NCBI GenBank assembly: GCA_021797855.1
Contig: JAJZYX010000005.1
Location: 1-64,000, forward strand
Length of the DNA: 64,000 bases
Direction of reading: 5' to 3'
From: Thermoplasmata archaeon
Lineage (GTDB): Archaea > Thermoplasmatota > Thermoplasmata > Thermoplasmatales > GCA-001856825
Under the pieces are notes generated by a model, which worked only from the letters and a program-made list of their open reading frames with translations, was not told where the DNA came from and made no database searches. Positions 36,066-45,513 of the stretch are shown here, piece after piece. Position numbers and translations under genes: made by a program. Position 1 is the first letter of the stretch. Each line of letters starts with the position of its first letter.

Positions 36066-39063
36066 CGCAGCTGTAAGGAAGGTTCTCGTCATAGGTTCGG
36101 GTCCCATCGTCATCGGTCAATCAGCCGAGTTCGACTACTCGGGTAACCAGGCAATAAAGGCCCTATTGAGGGAGGGAGTTGAGGTCGTAGTTGCTAACTC
36201 AAATCCTGCGACTATACAGACGGATGTCAGGAAAGGGGTCAAACCAAGGATGATTCCGTTGGATGAAGGAAGCGTTGCGAGGCTGATAGATGAGGAGAAA
36301 CCGGACGCGATACTAGGCACGTTTGGAGGGCAGACTGGCCTTAACCTTTTAGTGAAACTCTGGAAGTCGGAGTTCCTCTCCTCCAGGAACGTTAGGATCT
36401 TGGGAACTCAACCTGAGTCCGTGGAAATTGCAGAGGATCGACTGAAATTCAAGGAAAAGATGGAGGAGATAGGGGAGCCTGTCCTCGAATCGTACTACTG
36501 TTCAACGCTCCAGGACTCCATAAGGTATGCGAAGCAGATAGGTTTCCCTGTAGTGGTGAGACCGTCGTTCACCCTTGGCGGGTCCGGAGGGGGTATTGCG
36601 AGGAACGTGGATGAATTAAGGTCCATAGTGGAACAGGGTTTGTACCTGTCCCAGGTTGGCTCAATTCTCATAGAAAAATCCGTGATAGGATGGAATGAGT
36701 TGGAGGTGGAAGTTGTAAGGGATTCCGAAGGGAATAAGATAGCAGTATGCACAATGGAGAATGTGGATCCGATGGGGGTTCATACAGGGGACAGTATTGT
36801 GGTGACTCCGTTCCTGACTCTAAACGATTACCACTACCAAAGGATAAGAAGATCGGCTCTCAAGATTGCGGAGGGACTAAATATCATAGGTTCCTGCAAT
36901 GTTCAGTTTGCATTCAATGATGAGAGCGGAGAATATTATGTGATAGAGGTCAATCCGAGACTGTCAAGGTCATCTGCCCTCGCCTCAAAAGCAACCGGTT
37001 ACCCAATAGCAAGGGTAGCCACCCTCATATCCCTGGGGAGGAAGCTGAGCGAAATAGAAAATACGGTCACAGGTGAGAAGAATGCGGCGAGAGAACCAGC
37101 GATTGATTATGTCGTAGTCAAATGTCCCGTTTGGCCAATTGAAAAGTTCCCCGAAGAGGATTTCAAGCTGGGTACGCAGATGAAAAGCACGGGAGAAGCA
37201 ATGAGCATAGGAAGGACCCTCGCAGAGGCCTTCAGGAAATCTCTCCGGTCAACTGGCATGCTCTACAAAAAGGTCACGTTCAACGAATCCCTCCTGTCAG
37301 AACCTAATCCTGAGAGGGAATTGCAAATATTCGAGGCATTCAAGAACGGTTATTCGATAGAGAGAATAGCTTCCCTCACAGGCTGGAAGAAGCTTTTCGT
37401 CAGCGAGCTCATTGCGGCATTTACAGCTGAGAGTTCCTATTCGGGTTTCTCCATTGTAGATACCTGTGCAGGTGAATTCGACGTCATGACGCCCTACTAC
37501 TACTCTTCAAATCCCGGCAACAAGATTGCAGGGGATGCGATTGTGCTGGGAGGAGGCCCCATAACGATAGGACAGGGGATAGAATTTGACTACAGCTGTG
37601 TTCATGTATCAAACAGTCTGAGGAATAAAGGGATAAGGGTGATAATGGTAAACGACAACCCTGAAACGGTTTCTACAGACTTTGACGAAAGTGATTTTCT
37701 CGTATTTGACCCGGTGGATTTTGAGACAGTGAAGAATATCATAAACAACTCCAGCGCCAAGATCCTAATTCCGTGGTTTGGAGGTCAAAGGCCGATAAAC
37801 ATCCTGAAAAGGATAAGGGACGAATTTGGCGGAAGGATAAAGATCCTGGGGACGAGCGTGGAGTCTGTGGAAACTCTGGAGATCCGGGAAAAGTTTGCGG
37901 AGCTGATGAGGGAGATGGGTATCCCATATCCTGAGTACCTGCTTGCCTCCACGGAGACGTTCATGGATGTTGCAAGGCAGATTTCATTTCCCGTGATAGT
38001 GCGACCGTCCTACACCATCTCCGGAGCGCACATGGCGGTGCTTAGATCGTTGCAAGAGGCCGAGGATTACCTGAAGTTCCATGGAAGGTTTGTGAGGGAG
38101 TTCCTCGTCGAGAAATACCTTGAGAATTCCGTAGAGGCGGAAATAGACGGAGTCTCTGACGGGGAGAATGTCTTGATACCAGGCGTGATTGAGCATATAG
38201 AGGAGGCGGGCATCCACTCAGGGGACTCGATAAGCATCTTTCCTTCCAGGAATATCCCTAATCACATACAGGAGACAATGAAGGAATACACAAAAATGAT
38301 ATGCAGAAGGTTGAGGATTATCGGTCCGATCAACATCCAGTTTGCCATAAAGGACAACGTGGTGCACATCATTGAGATCAATCCAAGGTCGTCCAGGACA
38401 TTTCCCTTCGTATCCAAGATTTCAGGCATCAATCTCTCAGAAGTTTCCGTGGACGTCCTGATGGGTGGGAAGGTTAACAGGAACGCTGCGAGGAGCGGCA
38501 TGGTAGGCGTGAAGTTCCCAATATTTCCATTCGATAAACTCAAGGGCTCCGACGTCGTACTGGGACCTGAAATGAAAAGCACGGGAGAAGTAATAGGGGT
38601 GGGGGAAAACCTGAACGAGGCACTTGCCAATGGTTACAGAGCGGCAGGCTACGACATATCGAAGGAAGGAGTCATAGTATCAATAGCCTCGGGAAAGATC
38701 AACGAATATTTAGGCATCATTAAGATTATTAATGACTCGGGAAAGGTCATCTACAGCACCGAGGGAACGCACAGGAGGCTCACAAAATACGGGATAAATA
38801 CAGTGGAAATCAAGAAGATTTTCGAGGGCAGCCCCAATGCCCTCGATCAGCTGAAGCTGGGCAACATCGCAGCGGTAATCAACGTGCTTTCTGAAAATTA
38901 CAAGTCTGAAGCTGACGGCAAGTTGATGAGAAGGGCCTGTTACGAAAGGAAGGTTCTTTACATGAGTACAAGAACACAGGCTGCGGCCTTCGCTGAAGTA
39001 TTATCAGGTGAGTTCAACAAGTCAGCGGCCTTCACCGTTCCCCCCAAAATGATTAGAGATTAA
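36055..39063 (+). CDS. carB: Carbamoyl-phosphate synthase large subunit
   Basis: A 1002-aa synthase with two homologous ATP-grasp halves: GSGPIVIGQSAEFDYSG at the N-terminus and GGGPITIGQGIEFDYSC near residue 500. A C-terminal MGS-like regulatory region (about 885-1002) follows. ALASKATGYPIARVA and VSKISGINLSEVS mark equivalent positions in each half. It is slightly shorter than the 1050-1070 aa norm, mainly in the C-terminal region, so allosteric control may be reduced (inference). Confidence 0.93.
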   Translation: MNVNAAVRKVLVIGSGPIVIGQSAEFDYSGNQAIKALLREGVEVVVANSNPATIQTDVRKGVKPRMIPLDEGSVARLIDEEKPDAILGTFGGQTGLNLLVKLWKSEFLSSRNVRILGTQPESVEIAEDRLKFKEKMEEIGEPVLESYYCSTLQDSIRYAKQIGFPVVVRPSFTLGGSGGGIARNVDELRSIVEQGLYLSQVGSILIEKSVIGWNELEVEVVRDSEGNKIAVCTMENVDPMGVHTGDSIVVTPFLTLNDYHYQRIRRSALKIAEGLNIIGSCNVQFAFNDESGEYYVIEVNPRLSRSSALASKATGYPIARVATLISLGRKLSEIENTVTGEKNAAREPAIDYVVVKCPVWPIEKFPEEDFKLGTQMKSTGEAMSIGRTLAEAFRKSLRSTGMLYKKVTFNESLLSEPNPERELQIFEAFKNGYSIERIASLTGWKKLFVSELIAAFTAESSYSGFSIVDTCAGEFDVMTPYYYSSNPGNKIAGDAIVLGGGPITIGQGIEFDYSCVHVSNSLRNKGIRVIMVNDNPETVSTDFDESDFLVFDPVDFETVKNIINNSSAKILIPWFGGQRPINILKRIRDEFGGRIKILGTSVESVETLEIREKFAELMREMGIPYPEYLLASTETFMDVARQISFPVIVRPSYTISGAHMAVLRSLQEAEDYLKFHGRFVREFLVEKYLENSVEAEIDGVSDGENVLIPGVIEHIEEAGIHSGDSISIFPSRNIPNHIQETMKEYTKMICRRLRIIGPINIQFAIKDNVVHIIEINPRSSRTFPFVSKISGINLSEVSVDVLMGGKVNRNAARSGMVGVKFPIFPFDKLKGSDVVLGPEMKSTGEVIGVGENLNEALANGYRAAGYDISKEGVIVSIASGKINEYLGIIKIINDSGKVIYSTEGTHRRLTKYGINTVEIKKIFEGSPNALDQLKLGNIAAVINVLSENYKSEADGKLMRRACYERKVLYMSTRTQAAAFAEVLSGEFNKSAAFTVPPKMIRD

Positions 39064-39227
39064 TCCCACATAGATTCTGTTTGTATATATTCGGCGTGAA
39101 ATGGCCATGAAACTGGCAATGCCGTCACTCTAGTGGATTGAAGAGTCACTCAGAAGTTTAATTGATATAAATTTATCTAAGCATTGATTTAAATTTTAGA
39201 TTTCAATTCGGCATCGGGTGTTGACCT

Positions 39228-39632
39228 ATGGGAAGTAAATTATCGATAATTTTGTTCAGCGGCACCACGGACAAGATTATCTCGGCAGGAGTTCTGTCGC
39301 AGGCAGCAGCAGCAATGGGTTCTGAAGTGAATATTTTTGTGACCTTCTGGGGATTGCTGAGTTTCACGAAGGGGGAGAAAAAAATGGTTCTTCCGAAGGA
39401 ATTTGAGAACATGGGGCCTGCACTGGCTCAGGGTATGGCAAAGGAACACGTAAAGTCCTGGTACGAGATGATAAAGGAAGCAAAGGAAATGGGGGCGAAA
39501 GTCTACGCCTGTTCTATGGCGTGCGGGGTAATGAACATAAAGAAGGAAGACCTGGATCCGATAGTTGATGACATGGTGGGAGCGGCAACGTTCCTGCAGC
39601 AGGCCGAGGGCGGTCAGACTCTGTTCATATAG
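39228..39632 (+). CDS. DsrE-family sulfur-transfer protein
   Basis: A 134-aa DsrE/DsrE2-type protein. IILFSGTTDKIISAGVLSQAAAAMG is split between the first strand and helix, FVTFWGLLSF follows, and the sulfur-carrying cysteines are in YACSMACGVM (near residues 94 and 98). It heads a dsrE-tusA-SQR operon, a set found in sulfur-oxidising archaea and bacteria that moves persulfide sulfur. A TTTAAATTTTAG box is about 40 bp upstream. Confidence 0.8.
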   Translation: MGSKLSIILFSGTTDKIISAGVLSQAAAAMGSEVNIFVTFWGLLSFTKGEKKMVLPKEFENMGPALAQGMAKEHVKSWYEMIKEAKEMGAKVYACSMACGVMNIKKEDLDPIVDDMVGAATFLQQAEGGQTLFI

Positions 39633-39642
39633 GGTGAAATTC

Positions 39643-39876
39643 ATGGAGGCAACGAAGATAATAGACTCAAGAGGGGCGGCGTGTCCCGGTCCTATAACAG
39701 ATCTTGCGAAGGCATACAGAAACTCAAAGGTGGGGGACGTACTGGAGCTCTGGGCAACCGACAAGGGAGTGAAGGCAGACACACAGGCCTGGGCCACAAA
39801 GACCGGCAACGAAATACTGGAAGTGAAGGAAGACCCTGACAAGATAGTGGTCAGGATAAAGATAAACAAGAGATAA
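39643..39876 (+). CDS. tusA: TusA-like sulfur carrier protein
   Basis: A 77-aa protein starting MEATKIIDSRGAACPGP. Cys14 within the CPGP motif is the persulfide carrier of the TusA/SirA family. A longer in-frame start exists upstream but runs over dsrE, so ATG 39643, preceded by AGGGTGA, is chosen. It lies between the DsrE and SQR-type genes. Confidence 0.85.
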   Translation: MEATKIIDSRGAACPGPITDLAKAYRNSKVGDVLELWATDKGVKADTQAWATKTGNEILEVKEDPDKIVVRIKINKR

Positions 39877-39884
39877 ACTGGAAG

Positions 39885-41075
39885 ATGGAAATGAAGAAGG
39901 TTCTAGTAATAGGGGGTGGCGGAGGAGGTCTCATCCTCGCCAATCATCTGGACACAAATGAATTTGACGTGACGGTAGTTGACAAGAACGATCTCCACTA
40001 CTATCAACCATGGTTCCTGTACATAGCGTTCAAGGGATCGAAGAGGAAGATATCAAGGCCCATAGGGGAACTCGTTAAGCCAGGCGTGAAATTCGTGAAG
40101 GATGAGATAAGCACGATAAACCTTGATGAAAGGAAGGTCTATGGCTCCAGGAAGACCGTATACAATTACGACTACCTTGCAATTTCAACCGGAACGACCC
40201 CTGATCCCGACTCAATTCCAGGGCTAAGGGAGGTTTACGATGAATACGGGGACTACCACACCAACGTGTGGAACGCGGAGAAACTCTGGTCGAACATAAG
40301 CAGGTTCAAAGGGGGCACAATTGCAATAGGGCAGTCCTCTCCGACGTGCAAATGCCCGCCATCACTCCTCGAGGGGGCATTCCTGCTGGAAGAGCATCTG
40401 AGAAAGGTTGGGCTGAAGGATAAGACAAGGATAGTGTTTTTCACTCCGTTCCCTAGGGCATATCCTGCAGAACCCATGAACAAGGTGGTTGAACCGATGG
40501 TGAAGGAGAGGGGAATTGAGGTTATGCCCTTTTTCGACGTTGACGCGATAGACCCTAAGAACAAGACTATATTCTCGTTGGAAGGGGACTCCGTGAAATA
40601 CGACCTTCCGATAGTCGTGCCACCGTGCAAGGGCACAAAGATCAAGATAATTCCCGAGACAGTGCAGGACGAAGACAGGTTCATAAAAGCGGACAAGAAG
40701 TACATGAAGATACAGGGGTACGACGACGCATTCGCTATAGGGGATTGCAACACTCTCCCCACTTCCAAGACTGGGGTCACGGCACATCTGGAGGCAATGG
40801 CAGTTTCTGAGATCATCCAGGGAAGGTACGCGGAATTCAACGGAAGAATAAACTGCCCCTTCGACACCGCATACGGTAAAGCAACCTTCGTCATTGCAGA
40901 CTACAACAATCCGGTCGCGCCATATCCGCCGACCAGGATCAAGCACATGATGAAGATGACCATGGCAAGGATCTACTGGATGACCCTCAAGGGGACAGCA
41001 GATCCTATTTTTGAGCAGTTCTTCAAGTTCACCAGGCCGGAAAAGCTCAACAGGAAATACGCCTCTGTTGAGTAA
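39885..41075 (+). CDS. sqr: Sulfide:quinone oxidoreductase-like flavoprotein
   Basis: A 396-aa FAD protein with VIGGGGGGLILAN at the N-terminus. SQR-type cysteines occur in TCKCPP (near residue 155) and VPPCKG (near residue 248), and the C-terminal FAD contact is AIGDCNTLP. It would oxidise sulfide at the membrane and pass electrons to quinone; hydrophobic segments near the C-terminus (IKHMMKMTMARIYWM) could seat it there. Context with DsrE and TusA supports sulfide/persulfide handling. Confidence 0.8.
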   Translation: MEMKKVLVIGGGGGGLILANHLDTNEFDVTVVDKNDLHYYQPWFLYIAFKGSKRKISRPIGELVKPGVKFVKDEISTINLDERKVYGSRKTVYNYDYLAISTGTTPDPDSIPGLREVYDEYGDYHTNVWNAEKLWSNISRFKGGTIAIGQSSPTCKCPPSLLEGAFLLEEHLRKVGLKDKTRIVFFTPFPRAYPAEPMNKVVEPMVKERGIEVMPFFDVDAIDPKNKTIFSLEGDSVKYDLPIVVPPCKGTKIKIIPETVQDEDRFIKADKKYMKIQGYDDAFAIGDCNTLPTSKTGVTAHLEAMAVSEIIQGRYAEFNGRINCPFDTAYGKATFVIADYNNPVAPYPPTRIKHMMKMTMARIYWMTLKGTADPIFEQFFKFTRPEKLNRKYASVE

Positions 41076-41118
41076 TTTTATTCCTTTTTTTATCCCGATT
41101 TCATTTTTTCAGTTCTAG
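41076..41118 (+). terminator. T-rich terminator after the sulfur operon
   Basis: Directly after the SQR stop the plus strand has three T-runs (ATTTTATT, CCTTTTTTTA and CATTTTTTC), the usual archaeal termination signal. No hairpin is needed or seen. Confidence 0.55.
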
Positions 41119-41168
41119 CAGGTATTGGGAATGCTGCACTACTACCTCTCTTCAATGTTGTCCTTTTC

Positions 41169-41522
41169 CTATGGTCCGAGGATGCTGACTGCAGCGGAGA
41201 TGGGAACGACACAGATCATCTTCATGTCATCGGTGGCATGGATTGTGTGCCTTGTTCCTCCCGGAATGAAGAGGAAATCATCACTCTTGACCTTGGATCT
41301 TTTTCCGTCCAGGATTGCTTCGCCCGTTCCCTCCACTATGAAAATCTCGTGCTCGTAGTCATGGCTATGGTCCGGGGTTGATCTGCCCTTTGGGATCGTT
41401 ATCAGCCTCATGGAAAAATTCTTTGCGCCGTCCCTATGGGTTATCAGCCACCTGATCTTTCCTCCTCCGTCAAGATCGAGCTGCTCAATCTCTGAGGATC
41501 CCTTGATTACAGGAAAGGCCAC
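41169..41522 (-). CDS. Small cupin-domain protein
   Basis: A 117-aa single-domain cupin. Motif 1 residues are in PDHSHDYEHEIFIVEGTGE (two His, Glu) and motif 2 in FLFIPGGTRHTIHA (His), giving a 3-His/1-Glu metal site. Its substrate is unknown. It is 9 bp downstream of the cobalamin adenosyltransferase gene and probably co-transcribed. Confidence 0.75.
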   Translation of the reverse strand: MAFPVIKGSSEIEQLDLDGGGKIRWLITHRDGAKNFSMRLITIPKGRSTPDHSHDYEHEIFIVEGTGEAILDGKRSKVKSDDFLFIPGGTRHTIHATDDMKMICVVPISAAVSILGP

Positions 41523-41531
41523 TTCCTGATA

Positions 41532-42101
41532 TCACGATTCCCTATTTGAAGGTGGTCTTTTGCTTGGATTTTCTGGATTCGGCCAGGGGAAAAGGACTTC
41601 CTTTATGCCGTTCCTCTTGTTGGCGGCAAGTGCCATCATGAATATCAGGGATGAGAGCCTATTCATGTACTGGAGACCCAGTGGATTTATCTTCTCAGAG
41701 AGACTGAGCTCAACTATCCTCCTCTCCGCTCTCCTCGTAACTGCCCTGGAGAGCTGTAATGTCGTTGCCTCTCTTGAACCCCCAGGTATGACAAATAGCT
41801 TCACCTCCCCAATCTCCTTCAGGTAAGTGCTTATCCTCCCTTCCATCCAAGAAACCCCTTCTGCCCTGAGTTTTCTGCCATTGCCTGACGTCAGGATCTC
41901 TTCGCCAAGATGGAATAGGTCCTCCTGTACCTGGGAAAGATCGTTCTTCATGTCCTCCCACGGCAACTGAACTTTAGAGTATCCGATCTGTGCTATGAGC
42001 TCATCGAGCGTTCCCTCCCATTCTATAACCGGTGCGTCCTTTGTAACCCTCTTCCCGGAGGGGGTATCGGTCTCCCCCTTGTCTCCGCGTCTCGAATACA
42101 C
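41532..42101 (-). CDS. Cob(I)alamin adenosyltransferase (PduO type)
   Basis: A 189-aa ATP:cob(I)alamin adenosyltransferase. YSRRGDKGETDTPSGKRV is the N-terminal ATP-binding motif, and TTLQLSRAVTRRAERRIV has the catalytic arginines. It makes adenosylcobalamin, implying at least one B12-dependent enzyme in the genome. A helix around residue 150 (LQYMNRLSSLIFMMALAAN) completes the trimer interface. Confidence 0.85.
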   Translation of the reverse strand: MYSRRGDKGETDTPSGKRVTKDAPVIEWEGTLDELIAQIGYSKVQLPWEDMKNDLSQVQEDLFHLGEEILTSGNGRKLRAEGVSWMEGRISTYLKEIGEVKLFVIPGGSREATTLQLSRAVTRRAERRIVELSLSEKINPLGLQYMNRLSSLIFMMALAANKRNGIKEVLFPWPNPENPSKRPPSNRES

Positions 42102-42308
42102 TGCTTACTATGTTTATCTCATATATGTTGTTTTAGTAATTGTGAAAGCATCTAACCGTACTGGGGAGTGGAGGCACCAAGAGGTCCGTGGCTTCAGGGA
42201 GTGTGTGATGGTAGATGATACGAATCCTGAGAGCGCCCTCCGCTTCATCCCACGCTTAGAGGAAGGAAAGAGCTATGCAAGAGTAAGCAATTTAGTTTAA
42301 GATCGTTA

Positions 42309-42372
42309 GGGGCAGTGTGATGAATTTAGCCTTAACTGAGTATGATGAGTGACAGGCGATCTGATCTGCTCC
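42309..42372 (+). ncRNA. C/D box sRNA guiding 2'-O-methylation
   Basis: All elements of an archaeal dual-guide C/D sRNA are in order: C box GTGATGA (42317-42323), 12-nt guide, D' CTGA (42336-42339), C' ATGATGA (42342-42348), 12-nt guide, D CTGA (42361-42364). The flanks 42309-42315 and 42366-42372 pair over 7 bp (one G-U), and a T-run follows. An A+T-rich box (about 42286-42299) is 20-25 bp upstream. The first guide (ATTTAGCCTTAA) is complementary to the AAGGCUAAAU stretch I recall as conserved in domain I of 23S rRNA, which would place the methyl group on a G there. The second guide target is not identified. Confidence 0.85.
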
Positions 42373-42376
42373 TTTT

Positions 42377-42913
42377 TTATTCCACTGACCTGTTTCTCAG
42401 GGCTTCGAAGAGCAGTTCGAAATTCCCATTCTCGAGTGCCTCAGTTATCATCCTGTAGAACAGCGGAGTATCGGTGTCCGGGAGAAGGTCGTTTATTGCC
42501 AGCAAGATCCTCTGCTTTGCTGAAATCAGCTCCTTTAGATTGCCTTCAAGTACCCTTATCCTTCCGTCAATCTCCTTAAGCTGAGAGATCAGGTCCTGCA
42601 GGGTCCCCCGGAAAGTTTCTCCCTCTTCCTCCTCCTTGTCAAAGACGGATATGCTCTCAATGAACTGCAGGAGAGAAAGGAGAGGATAGTTGGCCTTGTA
42701 AAGTATCCGGGGGGGCCCCTCGTCAGACTCGATTTTCCCCACTTTATAGACAAGACCGCTGTCTTCCAAGAGCTTTATGTGCTTGGCAACCAGTTGCTGG
42801 GAACTTCCGAGGGACCTCGCAAGTTCGAATGTATAGGATGGCCTTATGGAAAGGATACTGAGGATTCTCCGCCTTATATCATTGTCTATGAGATCCAGCA
42901 GGTCGGTCGACAT
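42377..42913 (-). CDS. ArsR-type regulator with C-terminal coiled coil
   Basis: A 178-aa protein. The winged-helix at residues about 5-75 reads DNDIRRRILSILS then SLGSSQQLVAKHIKLLEDSGLV. A leucine-rich helix (about 105-150) probably forms a coiled coil, and a short C-terminal helical part follows. It lies 2 bp after hsp20 in the same direction, so it may be a heat-shock regulator controlling its own operon (inference). Its stop overlaps the T-run of the convergent C/D sRNA. Confidence 0.65.
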   Translation of the reverse strand: MSTDLLDLIDNDIRRRILSILSIRPSYTFELARSLGSSQQLVAKHIKLLEDSGLVYKVGKIESDEGPPRILYKANYPLLSLLQFIESISVFDKEEEEGETFRGTLQDLISQLKEIDGRIRVLEGNLKELISAKQRILLAINDLLPDTDTPLFYRMITEALENGNFELLFEALRNRSVE

Positions 42914-42915
42914 AC

Positions 42916-43458
42916 TTACTCTATCGGGATCTTCTTGCCTTCCTTCTTCTTCGTTGGAGGTTTCTTAACTATTATGTCCAGAACGCCGTTGGAGTAAGAA
43001 GCCTTAACGTTCTCCGGTTGGATCTCCCCCTCAAGTTCCACTTCCTTGTAGTACTTCCTTCCCTCCTTCTCTACCCTCACTATCAGCACGTTGTCTCTCG
43101 TCTCAATGGATATGTCGTTCTTGCTCACGCCCGGCATCTCAAGGGTTATGTCGGTCTCTTCTTCCCTGTTCTGAATGTCCGTGATCGGCTCCCTGTACTC
43201 TATGCTCGGAAGCTCAGAGTACTCCCTGGGTATGTTGCCGAATTCCTTGAATTCTGGTTTGCCATCGGGTCCAAGCCTGTATGTAAATCCGTAGACATAA
43301 GTTCCAGGTATGTCCTGCTCTTTAATGTTCTCGATCTCGTCGAAAGTGTCGAACCACCTCTCCAGGAACCTCCTGTATTCCCTGTCGCTGTTCTGGAGAA
43401 ATTCCTGGATATCATTCCAGAAGTCATCATCTTTCCTCCTGATCTTCCTTACCACCAT
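42916..43458 (-). CDS. hsp20: Small heat shock protein (Hsp20/alpha-crystallin)
   Basis: A 180-aa chaperone. A long acidic/aromatic N-terminal region precedes the alpha-crystallin domain (about residues 80-165: DITLEMPGVSKNDISIE, then SYSNGVLDIIVKK). The C-terminal IPI motif (KKIPIE) mediates oligomer packing. ATG 43458 is preferred over GTG 43467 because GGTGGT sits just upstream. The region before it (43468-43725, 258 bp) holds the promoter, including an imperfect CAAC/GTTG inverted repeat at about 43475, and no gene. Confidence 0.9.
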   Translation of the reverse strand: MVVRKIRRKDDDFWNDIQEFLQNSDREYRRFLERWFDTFDEIENIKEQDIPGTYVYGFTYRLGPDGKPEFKEFGNIPREYSELPSIEYREPITDIQNREEETDITLEMPGVSKNDISIETRDNVLIVRVEKEGRKYYKEVELEGEIQPENVKASYSNGVLDIIVKKPPTKKKEGKKIPIE

Positions 43459-43725
43459 GTTTACCACCTTCAGTTAACAACTTCTTGTTGAGTAGTAATT
43501 AATTTCGTATTATTAAACTTTGCGATTTGGCCCTCCCTATCGTAATTTAAAGCAGATCCAGAGGTCACAGTTTGTCTATTGCTGGCGGGAGACTGATAAG
43601 TGTTTCACCTTTTCGCAAGACCAGCTTGCCATCAAAAAGGGGAATGGGTTGGGATTACGCTGATAAAACGTAGGGAGGGATTAGAAAAGATGATGGGCGC
43701 TCACTTGTCTGAAAGGTCCACAGGG

Positions 43726-45513
43726 TCATTTTTGCCCTTTGACGGCCCTGTTGTACTCCACGATAGTTGCAATCAGTGATAGGTGACTGAACGCCTGGGG
43801 GTAGTTCCCCAGATACCTATGGGTTCCAAACTCAATTTCCTCAGGCAGAAGGCTGACATCGTTCAGCAGATTCAGGATCATCATTAGCCCGTCATGAGCC
43901 TGTTGCAGCATTCCCCTTTGAATGAGGTTCCTTATGTACCAGAATGAGACCATCAGGAACGCATTATCTTCCCCCCGCAACCCGTCATCCAAGGTGTATC
44001 GCTTGAAAAGGAATCTTTCAGGCATGAGCCTTTCTTCAACCTCGTTTAATGTGTTTCTGTAAACGCTGTCATCGACGGAACAAAAACCGAAAAGAGGAAG
44101 CCTGAGAAGGGAGGAATCCACATCATCTGTCTCGTAGCTCTGCTTGAAGTAACCTTTTCCAGAAACGCCTTTTCCGTATATCTCCTCCCTCAGCAGCCTG
44201 GCCTCATTTTTAACAGAAAGGGCGCTCCCTTCATCGTCCATCCTCGAATAGAGCCAGGAAAGGTCATTGAGTGCTTTCCATGCTAGCGCCTTTGAATAAA
44301 CATAATTCCTCTTGGGGCCCCTGATTTCCCATATGGATGAATCTGGTTCTCTCCAGATTTTTATCAGCTCGTCCCCTACCAGAAACACCTTCTCCAGTGT
44401 GTGCACGCTGAGAAATCCTGAATTCTCAAGAAGCATCCTCAACGAGACGATGAGTGAAGCGTACTGGTCTATCTGCAACTGGTCTTTGGCGCCGTTGCCA
44501 ACCCTTACCGGAGAAGAGTTCATGTAACCGGCCAGGTCGAGGGTTGATTCATTCGTAATTGAGTCTTCACTCACTTCGTAAATTGAGGAGAGTTTCCCGT
44601 CCTTCTCGAACCTGTCTATGATTGAGAGAAAGAACCTCGTCGCCTCTTCCGTATACCCTAGCTGAACCAGCCCCTCTATGACGTATGCAGTATCTCTCAC
44701 CCACATGAACCTGTAATCCCAGTTTCTCTCTCCTCCTATGGATTCGGGCAGGGATGTTGTAGGGGATGCGACCATGAAGTTGTTGGGGTCGAAGAAGAGC
44801 CCCTTGAGGGTGAGCAGAGACCTGTTCACCACATCATAAAAAATACCCTGGTATTTTGATTTCATGAGCCATTCCTTCCAGAACTTCCTGGTCTGCCAAA
44901 GCCTGTCCTCGCTCGCAAAAACCTCCGGGGGATATGCCTTTTTCAGGTTGTGGGCAGTCACTAGCCATCTGACTTCAGTCGCAGGAAGTGTGACTGTTCC
45001 TGTTACCGTACCGTCGTTGACGCTGAGGTCGATGTCTGTTGAGAGAAACTGGCTCGAATTGTCCGTACGGACGATATAGCCCTTGCCATCTACCTTCTCC
45101 ACGGACTTCCTGCTTTCAACGGTAAATGGGTTGAAGTCTATCTCGATGCTAACGTCCTCATATGTCTCGATCCTCCTATGAATCTCCGAGAAATATACCG
45201 CATGCTCGAAGCTCATAGGGAGGAAGTCCATTATCGAGAGTACCCGGTTTTTCCTGTCGGAAAAAAGGGTGAAGAGAATGTTAGTATCTGGCTCATAAAA
45301 CTGCCGGGACTCAAGTTTCCTGTTTACTGGGCGGATGCTGAAATGCCCTCCCCTCTTCCTGTCGAGGATCGATGAGAAGACCATGGGGGAATCGAAATTT
45401 GGGAAACAGCCAAAGTCAACCTCTCCTTGATTGGATACGAGGGCTGCAGTCCTGTTGTTCAAGAGGACCCCATGGTCCTCAATGCGTGGGTAATCCAGAT
45501 CGATCGGCACCAA
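43726..45513 (-). CDS. Glycoside hydrolase family 15 enzyme (glucoamylase/trehalase type)
   Basis: A 595-aa GH15 protein with an N-terminal beta-sandwich domain (about 1-230) and an (alpha/alpha)6 barrel. DYRFMWVRDTAYV is the conserved active-site strand, and LRGEDNAFLMVSFW and EEIEFGTHRYLGNYPQAFSH carry the C-terminal catalytic region. Thermoplasma members of this clade hydrolyse trehalose, so trehalase is as likely as glucoamylase. There is no signal peptide, so it is cytosolic. Confidence 0.8.
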   Translation of the reverse strand: MVPIDLDYPRIEDHGVLLNNRTAALVSNQGEVDFGCFPNFDSPMVFSSILDRKRGGHFSIRPVNRKLESRQFYEPDTNILFTLFSDRKNRVLSIMDFLPMSFEHAVYFSEIHRRIETYEDVSIEIDFNPFTVESRKSVEKVDGKGYIVRTDNSSQFLSTDIDLSVNDGTVTGTVTLPATEVRWLVTAHNLKKAYPPEVFASEDRLWQTRKFWKEWLMKSKYQGIFYDVVNRSLLTLKGLFFDPNNFMVASPTTSLPESIGGERNWDYRFMWVRDTAYVIEGLVQLGYTEEATRFFLSIIDRFEKDGKLSSIYEVSEDSITNESTLDLAGYMNSSPVRVGNGAKDQLQIDQYASLIVSLRMLLENSGFLSVHTLEKVFLVGDELIKIWREPDSSIWEIRGPKRNYVYSKALAWKALNDLSWLYSRMDDEGSALSVKNEARLLREEIYGKGVSGKGYFKQSYETDDVDSSLLRLPLFGFCSVDDSVYRNTLNEVEERLMPERFLFKRYTLDDGLRGEDNAFLMVSFWYIRNLIQRGMLQQAHDGLMMILNLLNDVSLLPEEIEFGTHRYLGNYPQAFSHLSLIATIVEYNRAVKGQK

